This document shows, piece after piece, positions 51,548 to 60,160 of a stretch of DNA of 64,000 nucleotides (its first letter is position 1; the number at the start of each line of letters is the position of its first letter). A program made the translations under genes and the position numbers. Origin of the DNA: Streptomyces sp. NBC_01255 (lineage in GTDB: Bacteria; Actinomycetota; Actinomycetes; Streptomycetales; Streptomycetaceae). The DNA lies in NCBI RefSeq assembly GCF_036226445.1, contig NZ_CP108474.1:744001-808000 (forward strand), written 5' to 3'. The notes beneath the pieces are model-generated. The model did no database searches and was not told the origin of the DNA. It saw only the letters and a program-made list of their open reading frames with translations.

Positions 51548-52550
51548 GGGGGTGCTCCGGGTGGTGACAGGCCACCCCGGCGCGCGGCTCGGGGCGGGTG
51601 GTGCAGAGGTCGGTGGCCAGGGGGCAGCGCGGGGCGAAGGCGCAGCAGTCGGGCAGCGCGGAGAGCTCCGGGGGCATGCCGGGGATGGGGGTGAACGCCC
51701 GGTCGGGGAGGGCGTCGAGGAGCCCGCGCGCGTACGGGTGGCGGGGGCCGGTGGCACCGAAGAAGCGGTGGGCGGGGGCGAGTTCGACGATCCGGCCCGC
51801 GTACATGACGGCGACGCGGTCGGCGATGCGGGCGGCCGCGGCGAGGTCGTGGGTGATGAGGAGCAGGCCCCGGCCCTCGTCGACGTGGCGGCGCAGTTCG
51901 TCGACGGTGCGGTCGACGAGGTCCCGGTCGAGGCCGGTCGTCGGTTCGTCGGCGAGGAGGAGGCGGGCGTCGCCGATGAGGGCGAGGGCGGTCGCGGCGC
52001 GCTGGGCGAGGCCGCCGGAGAGCTCGTGCGGGTACCGGTCGAGGTGGCCGGCCGGGAAGGCGGCCCGTGCGGCGGCGTCCTCGGCGGCCTTCCGCCGCGC
52101 GCGGCGCGGGGTGCCGGTGAGGGCCCGTACGGTCTCCTCCAGCTGGGACCGGACGGTGCGGACGGGGGTGAGGTGGGCGGCGGGGCTCTGCGGTACGAGC
52201 CCGACGCGGCGGCCCCGTACCGTGCGGGCCAGGGTCTTCTCGTCGGCGGCGAGCAGATCGGTCCCGTCGATCAGCGCCGTACCGGAGGTCTCGGCGTTGC
52301 CCGGGAGCAGGCCGAGGAGGGCGGAGGCGAGGACGGACTTGCCGCAGCCGCTCTCGCCGACGAGGGCGAGGCACTCCCCCGCGCCGAGGTCGAAGTCGGC
52401 GTCGCTGACGGCGGCGACGGTCCGGCCGCCGCGCAGCCGGAAGCGGACGGTCAGGTCGCGGACGCTGAGGAGGGCATCCTCGGCGCGCTCGGCGGTGACG
52501 GCTTCCAGAGCACGCAGGACCCTGCCCTCGGGAGCGTGTGGGGCGTTCAC
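51540..52550 (-). CDS. nikD: Nickel ABC importer ATPase (NikD-like)
   Basis: The 336-residue ATPase has Walker A GESGCGKS, signature LSGGLAQRA, Walker B LLADEPTTGLD and H-loop ITHDLAA. The C-terminal cysteine cluster (CCAFAPRCPLATDLC) is shared with OppD/DppD/NikD proteins. The GTG start overlaps the nikC stop (GTGA). It drives the NikB/NikC pore together with NikE. Confidence 0.82.
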
Positions 52551-53395
52551 AGCATCAGCTCCGATCGGCGGCGCGGGTTGAGCCGGTCGCGCCACACGCC
52601 CGCGAGTCCCGCGATGGCGAGGGTCGGCACGATGAGGAGGAGGCCGGGGAAGAGGGTCGGCCACCAGTCCCCGGCGAGCAGCGAGGAACGGGCGTTCTGC
52701 ACGAGGTTGCCGAGGCTCGCCTGGTGGCTGGGGAGGCCGAGGCCGAGGAAGGAGAGCGCCGACTCGTGCCACATGGCGTGCGGGACCATGAGGACGGCGG
52801 CGAGTCCGGCCTGCGGCAGGACGGCGGGCAGCAGGTGCCGGACGGTGACGCGCCACCGCGAGGCGCCGCCGGAGACGGCGGCGTCCACGAAGGGCCGGGT
52901 GCGCAGCGAGAGGACCTCGGAGCGGACGATCCGGGCGGTGGAGAGCCAGTGGGTGACGGCGACGGAGGCGATGACCGGCCAGACGCCCGGCCGGAAGAGT
53001 GCCACGACGAAGATGCCGAGCAGCAGGTGCGGCACGGACGAGAAGGCGTCGACGAGCCGCATGAGACAGCGGTCGATCCAGCCGCCGAGCGCTCCGGCGG
53101 CCGCTCCGGCGGCCGCTCCGACGGCGGTGCCGACGACGGTGGCGACAAGCGCGGCGACGAGCCCGACGAGGAGCGAGATCCGCAGCCCGTAGATGCAGCG
53201 CAGGAGCAGGTCGCGGCCGAGGTCGTCGGTGCCGAAGGGGTGGTCCCAGGACGGCGGGAGGAGCTTGCGCGAGAGGTCGACGGCCTGTTCGTCGAGCTGC
53301 ACGAGCGGGGGGACGACGAGGACGGCGAGGAGGATGACGCCGACGGTCACGGCGGAGCTCCACAGCCGCAGGCGGTGGGTGCGCTGGTCAGCCAT
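52547..53395 (-). CDS. nikC: Nickel ABC importer permease (NikC-like)
   Basis: The 282-residue membrane protein has the DppC/NikC features: HPFGTDDLGRDLLLRCIYGLR after helix 1, a coupling loop near AAVSGGASRWRVTVRHLLPAV and ESALSFLGLGLPSHQASLG near the end. The ATG overlaps the nikB stop by 8 nt. Confidence 0.83.
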   Translation of the reverse strand: MADQRTHRLRLWSSAVTVGVILLAVLVVPPLVQLDEQAVDLSRKLLPPSWDHPFGTDDLGRDLLLRCIYGLRISLLVGLVAALVATVVGTAVGAAAGAAAGALGGWIDRCLMRLVDAFSSVPHLLLGIFVVALFRPGVWPVIASVAVTHWLSTARIVRSEVLSLRTRPFVDAAVSGGASRWRVTVRHLLPAVLPQAGLAAVLMVPHAMWHESALSFLGLGLPSHQASLGNLVQNARSSLLAGDWWPTLFPGLLLIVPTLAIAGLAGVWRDRLNPRRRSELML

Positions 53396-54380
53396 CGAAG
53401 CCCACCCTCGGGTCGGCGAGTCCGTACAGCAGGTCGGAGAGGAGGTTGCCGAGGAGGACGGCGGCGGTGGCGAGGACCGTGAGCGCGGCGAGCAGCGGGA
53501 AGTCCACGGAGGTGGCGGCCGTGACGGTGGCCGCCGCGATGCCGGGCCAGCTGAAGACGGTCTCGACGAGCAGGGCGCCGGTGATGAGCTCGGGGACGCG
53601 GGAGCCCACGAGGGTGAGCATCGGCAGCATGCCGGAGCGCAGGGCGTGGCCGGTCAGGACGGTGCGGCCGCTCAGACCGCGGGCGCGGGCGCCGCGCACC
53701 GGGTCCTCGTCGAGGGCGTCGCCGACGCCCTGGCGGACGTACAGGAAGAACCACGGCAGCTGGGAGATCCCGAGGACGAGCGCGGGCAGCACGAGGTGGC
53801 GGGCGACCTGGTCGGCGGTGACGGTGTCGCTGGCGGTGTCGGTGAGCCCGCCGGCCGGGAGGACGCCGAGCTTCAGGGCGAAGAACCAGATCGCGAGCAG
53901 GCCGAGCCAGAAGGCGGGGGCGGCTTCCAGGGTGTACGCGGCGGAACTGACGGCCCGGTCGAGGAGGCCGCCGCGGCGGCGTCCCGCGAGGACGCCGAGG
54001 AGCGTGCCGAGGGCGATGGCGATCAGGAAGGCGGTGACGGCGAGGAGGACGGACCAGCCGAGGCGCTCCGTGATGACGTCGACGACGGGGGCGCGCATGA
54101 CCGAGGAGTCGCCGAGGTCGCCGGTGACGGCGGCGGTGAGCCACTCCCACCAGCGGGTGAGGAGGGGCAGGTCGGCGCCGAGGTTGGCGCGGAGCTGGTC
54201 GAGGTTCTCCTGCGAGGCGGTCAGTCCGGCGGTGCCGGCGTAGGCCTTCACGGGGTCGAAGGGGGAGGCCGCGGCGACGGCGAACACCGCGAAGGTGACG
54301 GCGAGGAGGACGGGGACGGCGGCCAGGGCGCGCCGTCCCGTCATCCGCGCCATGGCCCCCCAGGGGAGGCGGCGGTTCAC
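53388..54380 (-). CDS. nikB: Nickel ABC importer permease (NikB-like)
   Basis: The 330-residue membrane protein has six predicted helices with the DppB/NikB layout, a large external segment after helix 1 and the coupling loop RGARARGLSGRTVLTGHALR. The GTG at 54380 overlaps the binding-protein stop (GTGA). An ATG at 54353 preceded by GGGGGG is an alternative start. Confidence 0.83.
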   Translation of the reverse strand: MNRRLPWGAMARMTGRRALAAVPVLLAVTFAVFAVAAASPFDPVKAYAGTAGLTASQENLDQLRANLGADLPLLTRWWEWLTAAVTGDLGDSSVMRAPVVDVITERLGWSVLLAVTAFLIAIALGTLLGVLAGRRRGGLLDRAVSSAAYTLEAAPAFWLGLLAIWFFALKLGVLPAGGLTDTASDTVTADQVARHLVLPALVLGISQLPWFFLYVRQGVGDALDEDPVRGARARGLSGRTVLTGHALRSGMLPMLTLVGSRVPELITGALLVETVFSWPGIAAATVTAATSVDFPLLAALTVLATAAVLLGNLLSDLLYGLADPRVGFDG

Positions 54381-55993
54381 TTCTGCGTCGCTCCGGACTT
54401 CTTGGGCTTCCAGCCCTCGACGTCCCACCAGGGACCGGAGGCGAGGCCGTGGTCGTGCGGCTCGATCTGGGTGCTCAGCCCGTTCCAGCTGTCGTTGACG
54501 ACGTACAGGTGGTCGATGTGGGTGAGGAAGGTGTAGCCGGGGTTCTTGACCAGTTCGCGCTGGACGGTGTCGTACGCGGCGCGGCGCTCGGCGGTGTCGT
54601 TCGTCCGGCGGCCGTCCTCCAGGGCGCGGTCCACGGTCTTGTTGTCGTACCAGGCCATGTTGTTGAAGCCGTCGCCCCCGAGGGAGGACGTCAGGAGCAG
54701 GTACTGGTCGAAGTCGGGGTCGCCGGGCGAGCCGCCGCCGGCGAGGACGGCGTCGGTCTTCATCCGGGGCTCGATGACCTCCCAGGTGCCGGCCTGGGTC
54801 GTGATGTCGATGCCGGCCTTCTTGGCGTCGGAGGCGTAGGCGAGGGCGTGGTCCTGGCGGAGCTTGTCGCCGGAGAGGTACCAGAGCGGGAACGCGGCGC
54901 GGACGCCGTTCTTGACGCGGATGCCGTCCGGGCCGGGCTTCCAGCCGGCCTCGTCGAGGATCTTCTGGGCGCCGGCGAGGTCGTGGCGGCGCTCGGTGCC
55001 CTTCGCGAACCACGGGCTGTCGGTGGGGACGGGCCCGTAGGCGGGCTTCCCGGCCCCTTCGAGGATCTTGTCGACCATGGCCTGCCGGTCGACGGCGACG
55101 TCGAGGGCGCGGCGGACGGCGGGGTCGCCGGTCACCTTGTGGTGGGTGGGAAGGGTGACGGTGCGGTAGTCGTACGTCTTCGCCTCGTACGTCTTCCGCC
55201 CCTTGTCGCCCTTGAACCCGGCAGCGAGGTTGGGCGGCAGGATGGCGCCGTCGAGGTCACCGGCGCGCAGCCGGGTCGCGCGGACGTCGTCGTCCTTGAC
55301 GATGGCCATGGTGAACTTCTTCACCGCGGGCGCGCCGTCCCAGTAGGTCGGGTTGGCCTTGAAGCTGAGCTTCTCGCCCTTGGACCAGCCGCTGAGGACG
55401 TACGGTCCGGTGCCGATCGGCTTCGTGGTGAACGCGCCGGTGTTGACGTCCTGCTTCGCGGCGACGTGCTCGGGCGCGATGGCGTGGACGGTGCGCTCGG
55501 CGAAGGGCGCGTAGGGGTACTTCAGGGTGAAGACGACGGTGTCGTCGCCGATCGCCTCGACCTTCTTGACCGCGTCGAGCTCGGTGCGGGAGGCGTTGTT
55601 CGTCTTCGGGTCGAGGATCGTCCGGTACGTGAAGACGACGTCCTTCGAGGTGAAGGGCGCTCCGTCGCTGAAGGTCACACCGTCGCGGAGGGTGTACGTG
55701 TACGTGAGCCCGTCCGCGCTGACGTCCGGCAGCTTCGCGGCGAGGGCGGGCTTCAGCGTCATGTCGGCGTCGAAGGCGAGGAGCCCGTCGAAGATCTTGG
55801 AGTTGCCGTCCTTGCCGTAGCCGAGGAGCGGGCTGAGCGTCTCGGGCTCGTAGGCGATGCCGACGACCGCGGAATCCTTGGGGCCGCCGGAGGCCCCGGC
55901 CGGGGAGCCGGGGTTCGTGCAGGCCGCCGCCGTGAGGGCGAAGGCCCCCGCGAGTATCGCGGCGGCCGCGCCGCGGATGGATCGGGCGGTCAT
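54377..55993 (-). CDS. nikA: Nickel ABC importer binding lipoprotein (NikA-like)
   Basis: The 538-residue family-5 solute-binding protein has lipobox TAAAC (Cys25) and the core LTYTYTLRDGVTFSDGAPFTSKDVV, GTGPYVLSGW and VRRALDVAVDRQAMV. In S. coelicolor a five-gene importer of this order (nikABCDE) is repressed by the nickel sensor Nur. A Nur-like box lies 34 bp upstream here, so nickel (or cobalt) uptake is the best call; the sequence alone cannot exclude peptides. AAGGGG precedes the ATG at 55993, preferred over an upstream ATG at 56020. Confidence 0.8.
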   Translation of the reverse strand: MTARSIRGAAAAILAGAFALTAAACTNPGSPAGASGGPKDSAVVGIAYEPETLSPLLGYGKDGNSKIFDGLLAFDADMTLKPALAAKLPDVSADGLTYTYTLRDGVTFSDGAPFTSKDVVFTYRTILDPKTNNASRTELDAVKKVEAIGDDTVVFTLKYPYAPFAERTVHAIAPEHVAAKQDVNTGAFTTKPIGTGPYVLSGWSKGEKLSFKANPTYWDGAPAVKKFTMAIVKDDDVRATRLRAGDLDGAILPPNLAAGFKGDKGRKTYEAKTYDYRTVTLPTHHKVTGDPAVRRALDVAVDRQAMVDKILEGAGKPAYGPVPTDSPWFAKGTERRHDLAGAQKILDEAGWKPGPDGIRVKNGVRAAFPLWYLSGDKLRQDHALAYASDAKKAGIDITTQAGTWEVIEPRMKTDAVLAGGGSPGDPDFDQYLLLTSSLGGDGFNNMAWYDNKTVDRALEDGRRTNDTAERRAAYDTVQRELVKNPGYTFLTHIDHLYVVNDSWNGLSTQIEPHDHGLASGPWWDVEGWKPKKSGATQK

Positions 55994-56019
55994 CGTGTCC
56001 ACACCCCTTTTGGAGATCA

Positions 56020-56052
56020 ACTGTTATTGCGAACGGCTTGCAATTAAACAGT
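56020..56052 (-). promoter_or_regulatory. Nur-like box upstream of nikABCDE
   Basis: TTGCGA-ACGGC-TTGCAA (56027-56043) closely fits the Nur consensus tTGCaa-N5-ttGCAA. Outer arms ACTGTT (56020-56025) and AACAGT (56047-56052) add a second dyad. The site is 34 bp from the nikA start, where bound Nur with nickel would block transcription. This AT-rich patch stands out from its surroundings. Confidence 0.75.
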
Positions 56053-56102
56053 ATGTAAAGGGGTGTGGGCACAGTGGGCCCCTTACCGGGCCGGGATGGC
56101 CC

Positions 56103-57206
56103 TTACGCCGGGGCCGGGAGGTCCACCAGGGCGGCGATCGCGTCCTGGTGGCGGCCCGCCGAGCCCAGGGCGAGCTGGTCGGACTTGGCCCGCTTGAGCG
56201 CGATGTGCGCGGGGTGCTCCCAGGTCATGCCGATCCCGCCGTGCAGCTGGACGCACTCCTCGGCCGCGCGGACGGCCACCTTGGAGCAGTAGGCCTGGGC
56301 GACCGCCACCGTGAGCGGGGCATCCGGGCTGCCGGTGGCGAGGGCGTCGGCGGCCGCGCGGGCCGCCGCCCGGGCGCCGACGACGTCCAGCCACAGCTGG
56401 GCCATGCGGTGCTTGAGCGCCTGGAAGGAGCCCACCGGCCGGTTGAACTGGTGGCGCTCGCGGGTGTGCCGGACGGTCTCCTCCAGGCACCACTCGGCCA
56501 GACCCAGCTGCTCGGAGGCGAGCAGCCCGGCGCCGGCGAGCAGCCCGCGGCGGATCGCCGCGGCGGCCGCGTCCGGCCCGGCGAGCAGGGTGCCGCTCCC
56601 GGCCTCCGTGGTCACCCGGGCGAGCGGGCGGGTGAGGTCGAGCGGGATCTGCGGCTCGACGGTCGCCTCCCCCGCCGGCACGGCGTACAGGCCGTCGGCG
56701 CGGGAGACGAGAAGGACGTCGGCGGCGCCGGCATCCGCGACGCCGGTGACGGTGGAGGCGGTGGACCTCTCCGACGGCTCCGCGTACGGGGATGCCGACA
56801 GGGGCACGGCGAGGACCGCGACCGTGCGGCCGCTCGCGAGCCCGGAGAGGAGCTCGGCCGCCGGGGTGCTCTCCCCCGCGAGGGCGAGCAGCGTCTCGGT
56901 GGCCACGACCGCGCTCGTCAGGTACGGCGCCGGGGTCACCGCGCGGCCCAGCTCCTCCAGGACGACGGCGGCCTCGCGGTGACTCGCGCCCTGGCCGCCG
57001 AGCTTCTCGGGTACGAGGAGTCCGGCGGCGCCCATGTCCCCCGCGAGCGCCTTCCAGAGGCCGGGGACGTACGGGCTGTCCGACTCGATCCGGCCGAGCA
57101 GCTCCTGGTGGCCGGCCCGGTCGGTGAGCAGGGAGCGGACGGCGGCCCGCAGGTCGTCCTCGGTCTCGGAGTAGAGCAGATCGCTCTGTGCTGTCCGTTC
57201 CGTCAT
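56103..57206 (-). CDS. Acyl-CoA dehydrogenase, partner subunit
   Basis: The 367-residue protein has the acyl-CoA dehydrogenase fold: an N-terminal helical domain (LRAAVRSLLTDRAGHQELL, GLLVPEKLGGQGASHREAAVVLEELG), a divergent middle sheet lacking the SEPGAGSD-type FAD loop, and a C-terminal helical domain with RHQFNRPVGSFQALKHRMA and QLHGGIGMTWEHPAH. Adjacent ACAD pairs in actinomycetes often form alpha2-beta2 heterotetramers in which each subunit supplies part of the active site. Its ATG overlaps the stop of the other ACAD (ATGA), supporting that. Confidence 0.85.
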   Translation of the reverse strand: MTERTAQSDLLYSETEDDLRAAVRSLLTDRAGHQELLGRIESDSPYVPGLWKALAGDMGAAGLLVPEKLGGQGASHREAAVVLEELGRAVTPAPYLTSAVVATETLLALAGESTPAAELLSGLASGRTVAVLAVPLSASPYAEPSERSTASTVTGVADAGAADVLLVSRADGLYAVPAGEATVEPQIPLDLTRPLARVTTEAGSGTLLAGPDAAAAAIRRGLLAGAGLLASEQLGLAEWCLEETVRHTRERHQFNRPVGSFQALKHRMAQLWLDVVGARAAARAAADALATGSPDAPLTVAVAQAYCSKVAVRAAEECVQLHGGIGMTWEHPAHIALKRAKSDQLALGSAGRHQDAIAALVDLPAPA

Positions 57207-58384
57207 CGGCTCAGGTCCTTCCAGGCGACGTCCTTGTCGTTGCGGGGCTCGGAGGGCAGGCCGAGGACCCGTTCGGCGACGATGTTGAGCAGGACCTCGG
57301 TCGTGCCGCCCTCGATCGAGTTGCCCTTGGAGCGCAGGTAGCGGTAGCCGGCGTCGCGGCCGGTGAAGTCGACGAGCTCGGGCCGGCGCATCTCCCACTC
57401 GCCGTACAACAGTCCTTCCTCACCGAGGAGTTCCACCTCCAGGCCGCTGATGGCCTGGTTGAGCCGGGCGAAGCCCAGCTTCATCGCGCTGCCCTCGGGG
57501 CCGGGCTGGCCCGCGACGAGCTGCTGGCGGAGCCGTTCGCCGGTGAGCCGGGCCACCTCGGCGTCGACCCAGAGGTCGAGGAGGCGCCGGTGCAGGTCGT
57601 GGGTGCGCAGCTCGGGGCGTTCGCGCCAGGTCGTGGCGGCCTTCCCGATCATGCCGCCCTCGCGCGGGATGCGGGCGCCGCCGATGGAGACCCGCTCGTT
57701 CATGAGGGTGGTCTGAGCGACCCGCCAGCCGTCGCCGGTCTCGCCGAGGCGGTGGGCGTCGGGGATCCGGACGCCGGTGAGGAAGACCTCGTTGAACTCC
57801 GCCTCGCCGGTGATCTGGCGCAGCGGCCGGACCTCCACGCCGGGGTCGGTCATGTCGCAGACGAAGTAGGTGATGCCCCGGTGCTTGGGGACGTCCGGGT
57901 CGGTGCGGGCGATGAGGATGGCCCAGCGGGCGACGTGGGCGCTGGAGGTCCACACCTTCTGCCCGTCGACCACCCAGTCCCCACCGTCGCGGACGGCGCG
58001 GGTGCCGAGCGCGGCGAGGTCGGAGCCGGCGCCGGGCTCGCTGAAGAGCTGGCACCAGACCTCCTCCCCCACCCACAGCGGGCGGAGGAAGCGGCGCTTG
58101 ACCTCGTCCGAGCCGTAGGCGAGGAGGGTGGGGGCGGCCATGCCGAGGCCGATGCCGATGCGGCGCGGGTCGTTGTCGGGGGCGCCCGCGGCGGCGAGTT
58201 CGGTGTCGACGACGGCCTGGAGGGCGCGGGGCGCGTCGAGTCCGCCGAGGCCCACGGGGTAGTGCACCCAGGCGAGTCCGGCGTCGAAGCGCGCGCGCAG
58301 GAAGTCGGTGCGGTCGGTGGTGGCGGGCGGATGGTCGGCGAGCAACTGCCGGGTGAGGGAGCGGAGTTCTTCGGCGTCGGTCAT
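57203..58384 (-). CDS. Acyl-CoA dehydrogenase, second subunit
   Basis: The 393-residue protein has the full ACAD pattern: YPVGLGGLDAPRALQAV, the FAD/substrate loop QLFSEPGAGSDLA, WVVDGQKVWTSSAHVARW and the late SIEGGTTEVLLNIVAERVLGLP. It oxidises an acyl-CoA to the enoyl-CoA, passing electrons to ETF. It is the middle gene of three with 4-nt overlaps on both sides. Chain preference cannot be read; CoA-linked branched, sterol-side-chain or dicarboxylic substrates are possible. Confidence 0.88.
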   Translation of the reverse strand: MTDAEELRSLTRQLLADHPPATTDRTDFLRARFDAGLAWVHYPVGLGGLDAPRALQAVVDTELAAAGAPDNDPRRIGIGLGMAAPTLLAYGSDEVKRRFLRPLWVGEEVWCQLFSEPGAGSDLAALGTRAVRDGGDWVVDGQKVWTSSAHVARWAILIARTDPDVPKHRGITYFVCDMTDPGVEVRPLRQITGEAEFNEVFLTGVRIPDAHRLGETGDGWRVAQTTLMNERVSIGGARIPREGGMIGKAATTWRERPELRTHDLHRRLLDLWVDAEVARLTGERLRQQLVAGQPGPEGSAMKLGFARLNQAISGLEVELLGEEGLLYGEWEMRRPELVDFTGRDAGYRYLRSKGNSIEGGTTEVLLNIVAERVLGLPSEPRNDKDVAWKDLSR

Positions 58385-59349
58385 GCGCGGGCTCCTTCCG
58401 GGAGGACGACGAGGCGGCCGGTGGTGGTGCCGTCGGCGACGCGCTGGACGGCGTCCGCCGCGCCGTCGAAGGGGACGCGGTCGCCGATGAGGGGCTTGAT
58501 CAGGCCCTTGGCGGCGTAGGCGGTCAGGGTCTCGTGGCAGCGGGCGATCGCGCCCGGGTCCTTCGCCGCGTACAGGCCCCAGTGGAGGCCGAGGACGGAG
58601 TAGTTCTTCACGAGCGCGTGGTTGAGGGCGGGGGCGGGGACGGTGCCGCTCGCGAAGCCGACGATCACGATCCGGCCCTCGAAGGCGACGCACTTGGCGG
58701 ACTGCTGGTAGGCCTCGCCGCCGACGGGGTCGTAGATCACGTCGGCGCCCCGGCCGCCGGTCGCGGCCTTGACGGCGGCGACGACGTCCTCGGAGCGGCG
58801 GTCGACGACGAGGTCGCAGCCGAGCGTGCGGGCGACCGCCGCCTTCTCCGGTCCGCCGACGACCCCGATGACGGTGGCGCCGGCCGCCTTGCCGAGCTGG
58901 ACGGCGGCGCTGCCGACACCGCCCGCGGCGGCGTGGACGAGGAGGGTCTCGCCCTCCTGGAGGGCGGCCCGGCGGTGCAGGCCGAACCAGCCGGTCTGGT
59001 AGCCGATGTGCAGCGCGGCGGCCTCGGCGTCGTCCAGGCTCTCGGGGGCGGGGAGCAGCCCGGCGGCGTCGGCGAGCGCGTACGCGGCGAATCCGCCGTG
59101 CGGGAGTGCGGCCGTGGTGATGACACGGCGGCCGTCCTCGGTCTCGCCGCAGAGCTCCACACCGGGGGTGAAGGGCAGCGGGGGCCGGACCTGGTAGTGG
59201 CCGCGGCAGAGCAGCGCGTCCGGGAAGTTGACGTTCGCGGCGCGGACTCTGAGGAGGACCTGCCCGTCGGCGGGCGTGGGCGGCTCCACCTCCTCGCGGC
59301 GCATCACCGCGCTCGGTTCGCCGTTCTCGTACACACGCCATGCCTGCAT
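58381..59349 (-). CDS. MDR-family NADPH:quinone oxidoreductase-like protein
   Basis: The 322-residue zinc-free medium-chain dehydrogenase has an N-terminal GroES-like domain (VLLRVRAANVNFPDALLCRG, FTPGVELCGE) and a Rossmann domain with LLVHAAAGGVGSAAVQLGKA, a NADP(H) signature. It may act as a quinone or enoyl reductase in the same acyl pathway. It is the first gene of the operon, with GGAGG 8-11 nt before the ATG. Confidence 0.85.
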   Translation of the reverse strand: MQAWRVYENGEPSAVMRREEVEPPTPADGQVLLRVRAANVNFPDALLCRGHYQVRPPLPFTPGVELCGETEDGRRVITTAALPHGGFAAYALADAAGLLPAPESLDDAEAAALHIGYQTGWFGLHRRAALQEGETLLVHAAAGGVGSAAVQLGKAAGATVIGVVGGPEKAAVARTLGCDLVVDRRSEDVVAAVKAATGGRGADVIYDPVGGEAYQQSAKCVAFEGRIVIVGFASGTVPAPALNHALVKNYSVLGLHWGLYAAKDPGAIARCHETLTAYAAKGLIKPLIGDRVPFDGAADAVQRVADGTTTGRLVVLPEGARA

Positions 59350-59389
59350 CCGCGATGCCTCCTCCGTACCGGGTGGTCGGTGGCATACT

Positions 59390-59401
59390 AAGCGGTCGCT
59401 T
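59390..59401 (-). promoter_or_regulatory. AAGCG-GT-CGCTT dyad before the acyl-CoA operon
   Basis: A perfect 5-bp-arm dyad with 2-bp centre lies 41 bp upstream of the first gene. TetR-family regulators of acyl-CoA genes commonly bind such sites. No TetR gene is adjacent. Confidence 0.5.
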
Positions 59402-59415
59402 GCATGCTGCGGAAC

Positions 59416-59484
59416 GGGTCGGCCGGACTTCTTCGCCCGGGTCGGCCGGACTTCTTCGCCCGGGTCAGCCCGACTTCTTCGGTC
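59416..59484. repeat. 23-bp tandem repeat, three copies
   Basis: Two identical 23-bp units (59416-59438, 59439-59461; core GGTCGGCCGGACTTCTTCGC) are followed by a diverged third unit (59462-59484) that forms the end of the XRE-cupin gene and holds its stop codon. The period is not a multiple of 3, so each added copy would change the frame beyond the stop. Probably slippage duplication of the gene's 3' end. Confidence 0.8.
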
Positions 59485-60055
59485 GCGCCCTGACGTGCAT
59501 GCGCTCCCCCTGCGGACCGAAGAGGCTCAGGAACTCCACGGGACCGTCGGCCGTCGGGCCGAACCAGTGCGGCACGCGCGTGTCGAACTCCGCGGCCTCC
59601 CCGGCGGCGAGGACGACGTCGTGCTCGCCGAGGACGAGCCGCAGCTTCCCGGAGAGCACGTACAGCCACTCGTACCCCTCGTGGACGCGCGGCTCCGGGG
59701 CCTCGGTCGGCTTCTCCTGGATCACCTTGTACGCCTGGAGCCCGCCGGGCTGCCGGGTCAGCGGGTACATCGTGCGGCCGTGGCGCACGATCGGCCGGGC
59801 CTTGACCCGGGGGTCGCCGACGGCGGGGGCGCCGACCAGCTCGTCGAGGGGGACCTGATGGGCGCGGGCGAGCGGGAGGAGCAGTTCGAGGCTGGGCTTG
59901 CGCTGCCCGGACTCCAGGCGGGAGAGGGTGCTCACGGAGATGCCGGTGGCGGCGGAGAGCTCGGCCAGGGTCACGCCGCGGTCGCGGCGGACACGGCGGA
60001 GCCGGGGGCCGACCTCGTTCAGTACGGCGTCGATGCGGTCGTCGTCTTCGGTCAT
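59465..60055 (-). CDS. XRE-cupin transcriptional regulator
   Basis: The 196-residue protein has an XRE helix-turn-helix (about 18-72; LRRVRRDRGVTLAELSAATGISVSTLSRLESG) and a C-terminal cupin (about 115-185; GYEWLYVLSGKLRLVLGEHDVVL, FDTRVPHWFG). Such proteins sense small metabolites in the cupin barrel. It is divergent from the TrxR-like oxidoreductase; the shared spacer has a perfect dyad. The last codons lie in a 23-bp tandem repeat. Confidence 0.87.
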   Translation of the reverse strand: MTEDDDRIDAVLNEVGPRLRRVRRDRGVTLAELSAATGISVSTLSRLESGQRKPSLELLLPLARAHQVPLDELVGAPAVGDPRVKARPIVRHGRTMYPLTRQPGGLQAYKVIQEKPTEAPEPRVHEGYEWLYVLSGKLRLVLGEHDVVLAAGEAAEFDTRVPHWFGPTADGPVEFLSLFGPQGERMHVRARPKKSG

Positions 60056-60083
60056 GGCTCCAGTGTTCCTCGGGTGTTGCGGA

Positions 60084-60105
60084 AACGGCAAGAAGAGTTG
60101 CCGTT
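60084..60105. promoter_or_regulatory. Operator between XRE-cupin and oxidoreductase genes
   Basis: AACGGCAA (60084-60091) and TTGCCGTT (60098-60105) are perfect 8-bp inverted arms around 6 bp. A further TTGCGG half-site lies just left. The dyad is 28 bp from the XRE start and 55 bp from the other gene, ideal for control of both. Confidence 0.75.
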
Positions 60106-60160
60106 CGATCCGATGAGAAGGGACTCTCGCGACATGAGCACGAACGTGAGGAGCACGGAG

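Noticed and set aside
59416..59484. CRISPR-like repeat array
   Set aside because: The units are contiguous with no spacers and there are no cas genes.
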